From Planctomycetaceae bacterium (GTDB lineage: Bacteria > Planctomycetota > Planctomycetia > Pirellulales > Lacipirellulaceae), in assembly GCA_002713555.1 (NCBI GenBank), contig PATG01000114.1, positions 1 to 18,035 of the forward strand: DNA of 18,035 nt. The letters are read 5' to 3'. The notes below the pieces were generated by a model. The model did no database searches. It saw only the letters and a program-made list of their open reading frames with translations, and was not told the DNA's origin. Shown here piece after piece: positions 16,252 to 18,035 of this stretch. Each line of letters opens with the position of its first letter. The first letter of the stretch is position 1. The translations under genes and the position numbers were made by a program.

Positions 16252-16339
16252 GGTGCTGTGTCCTTGTCTCCGATTCATTAAGGTCTATGGTGTGCGCAAT
16301 GCAGGGTGCAATTTCTGGGGTGAATTATTGCCATGAGGA

Positions 16340-17086
16340 TTAATTTTCGCTGAAAGGAGGTAGATATCCACTCTGCGATCCTTGTTGCGGTTCTGGATTT
16401 GGCAGTCGGTCCATCGCCTCCAGAAGAATCCAAGCACGACGGTCAACGTCATTTTCTCTGAGTAACTCGCATTTGGTTTCTATGTTAAATGGCATCGCGA
16501 AGCTAACCAGGTCAGTAAGTACGCTCAGGGGAATTTCAGTAGAGAGCATTTCGCTCAAAGCAGGATGCGCCGATTGCTCCTCGGGGAGACATTCCTGGAA
16601 TCTTTGGGTTAATGCGGCCTGCAAGTCGGCTCGATCCGTATCATTCTCTGTGCGGCAAAAATCATCTAGCAGATTGACTTCAGCTTGACGGAAGCTGCGC
16701 TCCGGTGGCAGCTCGGTGTGAATGGTCACCCTTCGCATTCCCAGTACCAGGATATTGTATTGTCCATTCTCTTTTCGTTGATGCGTGACTACTTTGCCAA
16801 GGCAAGCATGAGGGAGCACTTCGGGACGATCCGTAGATTGCGGCCCCATGTGGCCGATCGTTTTTTGTGTGGGCCACATTTTTTTACCAGGATTTAGCAC
16901 GCTCATGGCAATTAAGCCGTCGCTGTCGAGTGCTTCGTTCAGTAACTCTAAATAGCGAGGTTCAAAGATGTTGAGCGGTTGCATCACATGGGGGTACATT
17001 ACCAAATCGGGTAATGGAAAGAGGCGCACTTTCCCCCGGAAACGGGTTTCGTCAAATGTTAAATCATCTACATCCCAGGGCAACAT
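16340..17086 (-). CDS. LON peptidase N-terminal (substrate-binding) domain protein
   Basis: A 248-residue stand-alone LON N-terminal domain protein without the ATPase or protease domains of Lon. The signature region GKVRLFPLPDLVMYPHVMQPLNIFEPRYLELL (18-50) is clear, as is the later LVLGMRRVTI (about 115-124) typical for the domain. The function of such short proteins is not settled; roles in binding unfolded or regulatory targets are proposed. The start ATG at 17086 has only a weak AGG upstream. It lies 43 bases after DUF309 and 88 bases before folE, in the same direction. C-terminal residues 225-248 look disordered (QQGSQSGYLPPFSEN). Confidence 0.9.
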   Translation of the reverse strand: MLPWDVDDLTFDETRFRGKVRLFPLPDLVMYPHVMQPLNIFEPRYLELLNEALDSDGLIAMSVLNPGKKMWPTQKTIGHMGPQSTDRPEVLPHACLGKVVTHQRKENGQYNILVLGMRRVTIHTELPPERSFRQAEVNLLDDFCRTENDTDRADLQAALTQRFQECLPEEQSAHPALSEMLSTEIPLSVLTDLVSFAMPFNIETKCELLRENDVDRRAWILLEAMDRLPNPEPQQGSQSGYLPPFSEN

Positions 17087-17111
17087 AAAGGGTAACCTAT
17101 GAGGGTGATGG

Positions 17112-17139
17112 CGAAAGACTAGCAGTCTTCTAGCTTTCG
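17112..17139. repeat. Hairpin with alternative fold at the DUF309 stop codon
   Basis: CGAAAG-A-CTAG (17112-17122) pairs with CTAG-CTTTCG (17130-17139), ten pairs with one bulged A and a 7-base loop. Inside it AAGACT (17115-17120) can instead pair with AGTCTT (17124-17129) around an AGC loop. It covers the DUF309 stop codon and part of the gap before the LON-domain gene. No T-run follows on the minus strand, so it is more likely an mRNA-processing or stability element than a terminator. Confidence 0.35.
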
Positions 17140-17519
17140 TCCAAATGGATTTCAGGAATCAATTCCGGATCAATATCAACGTGCGGAAATTCTTCTTTGC
17201 TGGCGAGAATTTCTGCAAAGCAAGCATGGTATTGTTCTAAAAAAGCTTGCAAGTTCAGGCCAATGTATTGGGCAGGGTATTCTTCCAAGTAAGCACGGCT
17301 GGTCAGATAGACTTTTTTGGCACCTCGGATATTACCGTTTCCAAAATGGTGGAGAGCCACAGCTACCTGGATCAAACCCTGATAAAACCGACGAGCGTCA
17401 CCACGGTACTCGGTCCAGAGTTCTTCCCATGTCTCGTGTGCTTCAAAGAACTCACATTCATTGAAGTACTCGATGCCTTGGAGATACAGTGGATCGTATT
17501 GCGGTAGGGCGTCGGGCAT
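17130..17519 (-). CDS. DUF309 family protein
   Basis: A 129-residue member of the DUF309 family, of unknown biochemical role. The family pattern GIEYFNECEFFEAHETWEELW, with the conserved Glu-Ala-His-Glu, then DARRFYQGLIQVAVALHHFGNGNIRGAKKVY is complete and the protein is of normal length. I start it at the ATG at 17519 (MPDALPQYDP), just before the conserved block. An in-frame ATG at 17597 would add 26 residues (hydrophobic then polar) with no visible ribosome site and is less likely. The gene is probably mainly helical and cytosolic. It is the first minus-strand gene after the 440-base gap at the window end and precedes the LON-domain gene by 43 bases, so the two may share a transcript. Confidence 0.85.
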   Translation of the reverse strand: MPDALPQYDPLYLQGIEYFNECEFFEAHETWEELWTEYRGDARRFYQGLIQVAVALHHFGNGNIRGAKKVYLTSRAYLEEYPAQYIGLNLQAFLEQYHACFAEILASKEEFPHVDIDPELIPEIHLDES

Positions 17520-17804
17520 CGGGCAGGGGATATTGGTAAAGCTACGGGTAAGCTCGTCCAGGGGATTATAGGCGGTTCCTAGTGCGAGGACCAGCATGGT
17601 AGGAGAGATTCAGCCAGTCTATTAGGTTCGCAGAAAGCACCCACTCATGATCCGATAGCCGCTGTCCGCCCCTGTTTAGGTCTGCATGTCGGCTCACGAG
17701 CCTCTTGGAATCTAGTAGGAGGCTGGGGAGCGAATTTCACCTGCTTTGCCAGAAAAACACATAGACCGACTGACGACCAGATGGGTGCACCTTGACACTG
17801 TGAT

Positions 17805-17850
17805 CCAGTCAGGCACAATCACCCCTCGGAGGCTCTTGACTGGGGTGATT
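17805..17850. repeat. Overlapping inverted repeats (two alternative stems)
   Basis: AATCACCCC (17817-17825) pairs with GGGGTGATT (17842-17850) in a perfect 9-bp stem with a 16-base loop. CCAGTCA (17805-17811) pairs with TGACTGG (17837-17843), which shares two bases with the first stem, so the two cannot both form fully. No T-run follows on either strand. Confidence 0.4.
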
Positions 17851-17902
17851 CCTCGGCACGAAAAGCGGGCACTATATGGGACACCTGTAGGGAATCGCTA
17901 GG

Positions 17903-17970
17903 TAGGCGCTATTGTAGGCGCTTTTATAGGCGCTTTTATAGGCGCTTTTATAGGCGCTTTTATAGGCGTT
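17903..17970. repeat. 12-bp tandem repeat, five units plus a partial
   Basis: The unit TAGGCGCTTTTA recurs exactly every 12 bases, with TAGGCG starting at 17903, 17915, 17927, 17939, 17951 and 17963. Units 2 to 5 are identical, the first differs slightly (TAGGCGCTATTG) and the sixth breaks off as TAGGCGTTGGAT. On the minus strand the array reads TATAAAAGCGCC, so four TATAAAA boxes occur at 12-bp spacing. No cas gene, unique spacers or longer direct repeats accompany it. Confidence 0.9.
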
Positions 17971-18035
17971 GGATGGGTTGGATTTCAGCAGGAACAGATC
18001 CGGGCAGCTTATCTGGGGCAGAGCCCCTCTCAGCA

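Larger units (their letters stand above)
17598..18035. other. Gene-free end of the window
   Basis: I find no convincing gene in these 438 bases. They hold the paired inverted repeats near 17805-17850, the 12-bp tandem repeat near 17903-17970, and a GGGGC-AGA-GCCCC stem at 18015-18027. A gene that starts beyond the window end cannot be excluded. Confidence 0.5.

Noticed and set aside
17903..17970. CRISPR-like reading of the repeat array
   Set aside because: Units are 12 bp and directly abutting, with no unique spacers and no cas genes nearby.
17796..18035. Open plus-strand frame across the 12-bp repeats (Arg-Arg-Phe-Tyr units)
   Set aside because: It runs open for 80 codons but has no start codon before 17973 and no ribosome site; the repeat period of 12 keeps one frame open by chance.

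Overview
The window looks like chromosomal DNA from a planctomycete, most likely of the Pirellula/Rhodopirellula type. This is inferred from gene content and protein style, not from a database match. Pointers are a very small lipoprotein ending in an ERIWFLDQPSH...THGG motif that I remember from planctomycetes, a type IA topoisomerase and an HU protein that both carry C-terminal extensions, mostly weak or absent Shine-Dalgarno sequences, several GTG/TTG starts, medium GC content and roomy intergenic gaps. I see no rRNA, tRNA, CRISPR array, transposase, integrase or phage gene.

Layout: only topA (191-2944) is on the plus strand; every other gene I can support is on the minus strand. topA converges on a group containing acpS (phosphopantetheinyl transferase), trpS (tryptophanyl-tRNA synthetase) and pyrD (class 1B dihydroorotate dehydrogenase). 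Then come a roughly 470-base gap with a G-quadruplex-like stretch, a 72-residue lipoprotein with a strong ribosome binding site, an HU-family DNA-binding protein, and another roughly 470-base gap that holds a good sigma-70-type promoter for HU.

From 14041 down to 7677 lies a tight six-gene minus-strand operon. It reads: a YdiJ-like FAD/Fe-S/CCG oxidoreductase, moaD, moaE, moaA, a class V aminotransferase of the cysteine desulfurase type, and a CxxCxxCC (YkgJ-type) protein. Two joints are ATGA overlaps and the other gaps are 14 to 35 bases. moaA makes the cyclic pterin precursor (with MoaC, which is not here), MoaD/MoaE insert the dithiolene sulfurs, and the desulfurase is a plausible sulfur source for MoaD. 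The oxidoreductase itself has FAD and Fe-S signatures and no sign of binding molybdenum, so its place at the head of the operon is unexplained.

Upstream of that operon, still on the minus strand, are DUF309 (17519-17130), a stand-alone LON-substrate-binding-domain protein, folE (GTP cyclohydrolase I), an uncharacterised eight-helix membrane protein and a zinc-ribbon membrane protein. Their gaps are 43 to about 140 bases, so a shared transcript is possible but not shown. The last 440 bases hold no convincing gene but do hold an inverted repeat with an alternative fold and a 12-bp tandem repeat in about five copies.

Most of the window is ordinary housekeeping DNA. I did not find a clear new multi-gene system. 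The items most worth a second look are the oxidoreductase/molybdopterin/desulfurase operon, the membrane protein whose second zinc-ribbon is split by a transmembrane hairpin, and the 12-bp repeat array that puts a TATAAAA box every 12 bp on the minus strand.
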